64,000 bases of DNA from Oscheius dolichura (Eukaryota > Nematoda > Chromadorea > Rhabditida > Rhabditidae): assembly GCA_932521035.1 (NCBI GenBank), contig OW051497.1, positions 11,656,001 through 11,720,000 on the forward strand. The letters are read 5' to 3'. The notes beneath the pieces are model-generated. The model was not told where the DNA came from. It saw nothing but the letters and a program-made list of their open reading frames with translations, and ran no database searches. The translations under genes and the position numbers were made by a program. Positions 62,235 to 64,000 of the stretch are shown in pieces (positions within the stretch are counted from its first letter, which is position 1; the number at the start of each line of letters is the position of its first letter).

Positions 62235-64000
62235 CTAGCAGTTTTCTGTGGTAAGGCCGCAACTTCCGTCGCTTAGTCGGATATATTCGGTAGAAGTCGT
62301 GGTTTTCTCGCAAATACAATGAGGAACCATTCTGTACCACGGATAATTGGGGTTGCCGAAGGCTCCCTGAAGAAAACATTATTCCTTAGCTTAAGAAACA
62401 CCTACATATTGCCTGAAGGGGTATTTTACGGCATCACAATAGCCATCAGGAAGATTTGTATTCTTGTTAGTGGCATTCATATAAATCTCGTTTTCACCAC
62501 AAGGCATGGGTTCCGTGGGGGCGCCTTCTGTACCTATTTTAAACAGGAAAGACTGCTACCCTTACCACAATCTTCATACGCGACGCACTTCCCGTCCGCT
62601 CTCCTGAACAATCCATAAACACAGTAACAGTCGTTATGCTCGCTGATAGCATTGCACGTCTGAAACCAACATCAGAAGAATCTAAACTAAAACACCAACC
62701 AGCTTTGTTGGATTACTGCAACTCCTTTCACAGCCTCCAACCCACTTCTCGGACCAGTATGGGCAGTCTGTCTTCTTGGGATCGAATGAATCGGGGCGAG
62801 GCGGCTGCCTCTTTGCTCTTATAACCGTCTTCTGTGCTAGAAACAGAACATGTCGCCAAATATTTCAACCTACGACAATCTTGGACGCACTTCATGCTCA
62901 CGTCGTCACGAATGTAGCCTACTTTGCAGAAACATTTTTCGTAATACATGTTGTAAATAGTCTCTGTCAACGTTTTGCATTTCTTAAAAACTCAAAGTGT
63001 AATCATGAAATATACAAACTGACCGTAACTTCTCTAGGATCGCTACACATTGGTTCGCATTGCGAAATATTCGAGCTAGCACCTCGCTCTTGTGTGTAGA
63101 ACTCTTCATGCTCACCACAGTTAGGGATCTCAGCAATAGTATTGTTCATTATTCTACGGCATTCACTGTAAGGAACGCAGTTACCGAGAGGGCATCTGAA
63201 GAAGCCACCCGCACATTCACAGCCAGCACCGTCACGGCACACCTGAAACGAAATCATTTACACGAACACCAAACAACGAACATATTCAAAGGTATCAGCA
63301 TCACATCTCCTCTCACAAACTCTGTCCGAAACAAAATATTGCTTGGAGTTCTTACCACAAATCTGCACAGGGGCAGTTTCAGTAATGCAATTGGTACAAT
63401 TGCCCTTGGTTGAAACCCCTTTTGTAGTGGTTGGAATTGTCCTCGGAGAACCAAGAGATGTTGCCGTTGTGGTTGTCTCCACGTAAGGAGCAGTTGATCC
63501 CGTAACAACGGGCTCCGTGACAGGAGACGCAGTAGCCAGTGAGTCCGTAGAGTCGTCCGATGTTGTTTGTGTGGGGCCCTCGGTAGTCGAATCGGTGGCG
63601 GGTGTTCCCTCGGTAGTCGAACCGGTGGCAGGTGTTCCTTCGGTTGTCGATCCTGTGGCGGGTGTTCCCTCGGAAGGAGTGGTCACGTCGGTGGCTGGAG
63701 ATCCAGAGGCCGTTGAGTCTGTGCAATCATCCGATGTTGTTAGTGTGGGGCCTTCGGTTGTCGATCCTGTGGCGGGCGTTCCCTCGGTAGTCGAACCGGT
63801 GGCGGGTGTTCCCTCGGTAGTCGAACCGGTGGCAGGTGTTCCTTCGGTTGTCGATCCTGTGGCGGGTGTTCCCTCGGAGGGAGTGGTCACGTCGGTGGCA
63901 GGAGATCCAGAGGCCGTTGAGTCTGTGCAATCATCCGATGTTGTCTGTGTGGGGCCTTCGGTTGTCGATCCTGTGGCGGGCGTTCCTTCGGTTGTCGATC
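62235..64000 (-). CDS. Secreted Thr-rich mucin with TIL-like cysteine modules (5' end beyond the window)
   Basis: The part seen begins inside a Thr/Ser/Pro repeat region (about 64000-63400) of ten-residue units such as TPATGSTTEG, heavily O-glycosylated by prediction. Cysteine modules follow: one reads CGKNSKQYFVSDRVCERRC and CECAGGFFRCPLGNC, another CGEHEEFY to CFCKVGY, another TCNAISEHNDCYCVYGLF, and the last HCICEKT ending TTENC at the stop. The spacing fits TIL or related trypsin-inhibitor-like folds, though some are irregular. It is likely a gut, cuticle or surface-coat mucin. The signal peptide and start lie to the right of the window. Confidence 0.75.
63569..64000 (-). repeat. Higher-order tandem repeat encoding the mucin domain
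   Basis: A 30-bp unit (ten residues) is nested in larger blocks. The marker GTGTGGGG recurs at 63569, 63743 and 63947, giving block lengths of 174 and 204 bp, which differ by exactly one 30-bp unit. Each block also carries a distinct DDCTDSTASGSP spacer. Confidence 0.9.

Overview
The window is nuclear DNA of a nematode, most likely a chromadorean. Introns are mostly 35-45 nt and end in TTTTAG or TTTCAG. Several start codons sit 0-30 nt after a pyrimidine-rich AG, as at trans-splice acceptors. The gene set includes a GCK-III kinase very close to C. elegans GCK-1, a nematode-type CPG4-like protein, TIL-domain inhibitors and a Cys-loop chloride-type channel. Genus and species cannot be read from the sequence. 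I found no rRNA, tRNA, CRISPR array or intact transposon.

Layout: 1.3-4.1 kb (+) GCK-III kinase with two alternative activation-loop exons. 4.7-6.7 kb (-) C2H2 zinc-finger protein. 8.7-10.1 kb (+) secreted aspartic protease. 15.4-16.7 kb (+) small GPI-anchored Cys-rich protein. 17.4-19.2 kb (-) serine carboxypeptidase. 20.9-21.4 kb (+) small secreted Cys-rich protein. 21.5-24.6 kb (-) a short hypothetical gene and an M13 (neprilysin) pseudopeptidase. 25.6-26.9 kb (+) GPI-anchored CPG4-like protein. 27.0-29.3 kb (-) eIF2B delta. 29.9-30.6 kb (+) an unrecognised protein. 31.6-37.1 kb (+) RTF1, with a MARVEL protein nested antisense in its 2.9-kb intron. 37.7-41.6 kb (+) a 937-residue TIL/thyroglobulin/WAP protein ending in a degenerate Cu/Zn-SOD domain. 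41.7-44.7 kb (-) a Cys-loop anion channel converging on it. 48.7-54.0 kb (-) ABCC10-like transporter. 54.8-55.4 kb (-) two tiny ORFs overlapping stop-on-start. 56.1-60.1 kb (-) M1 aminopeptidase. 61.4-61.7 kb (-) a 71-residue single-pass protein. 62.2-64.0 kb (-) the 3' part of a Thr-rich mucin with TIL-like modules. Gene-poor stretches lie at 10.1-15.4 and 44.7-48.7 kb.

The genes do not form one pathway. Many products are secreted or surface-bound: an aspartic protease, a carboxypeptidase, an aminopeptidase, a dead neprilysin, protease inhibitors, GPI proteins and a mucin. GATA-type sites before two of the proteases fit intestinal expression. The rest are housekeeping or signalling genes (GCK-III, eIF2B delta, RTF1, ABC transporter, ion channel). 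The most unusual points are the kinase with paired activation-loop exons, the inhibitor/SOD chimera and its relic copy inside the neighbouring channel gene, the ABC transporter with reversed ATP-site asymmetry, and the overlapping small ORF pair. Most gene models were built by hand from splice sites and reading phase; nothing was aligned to a database.
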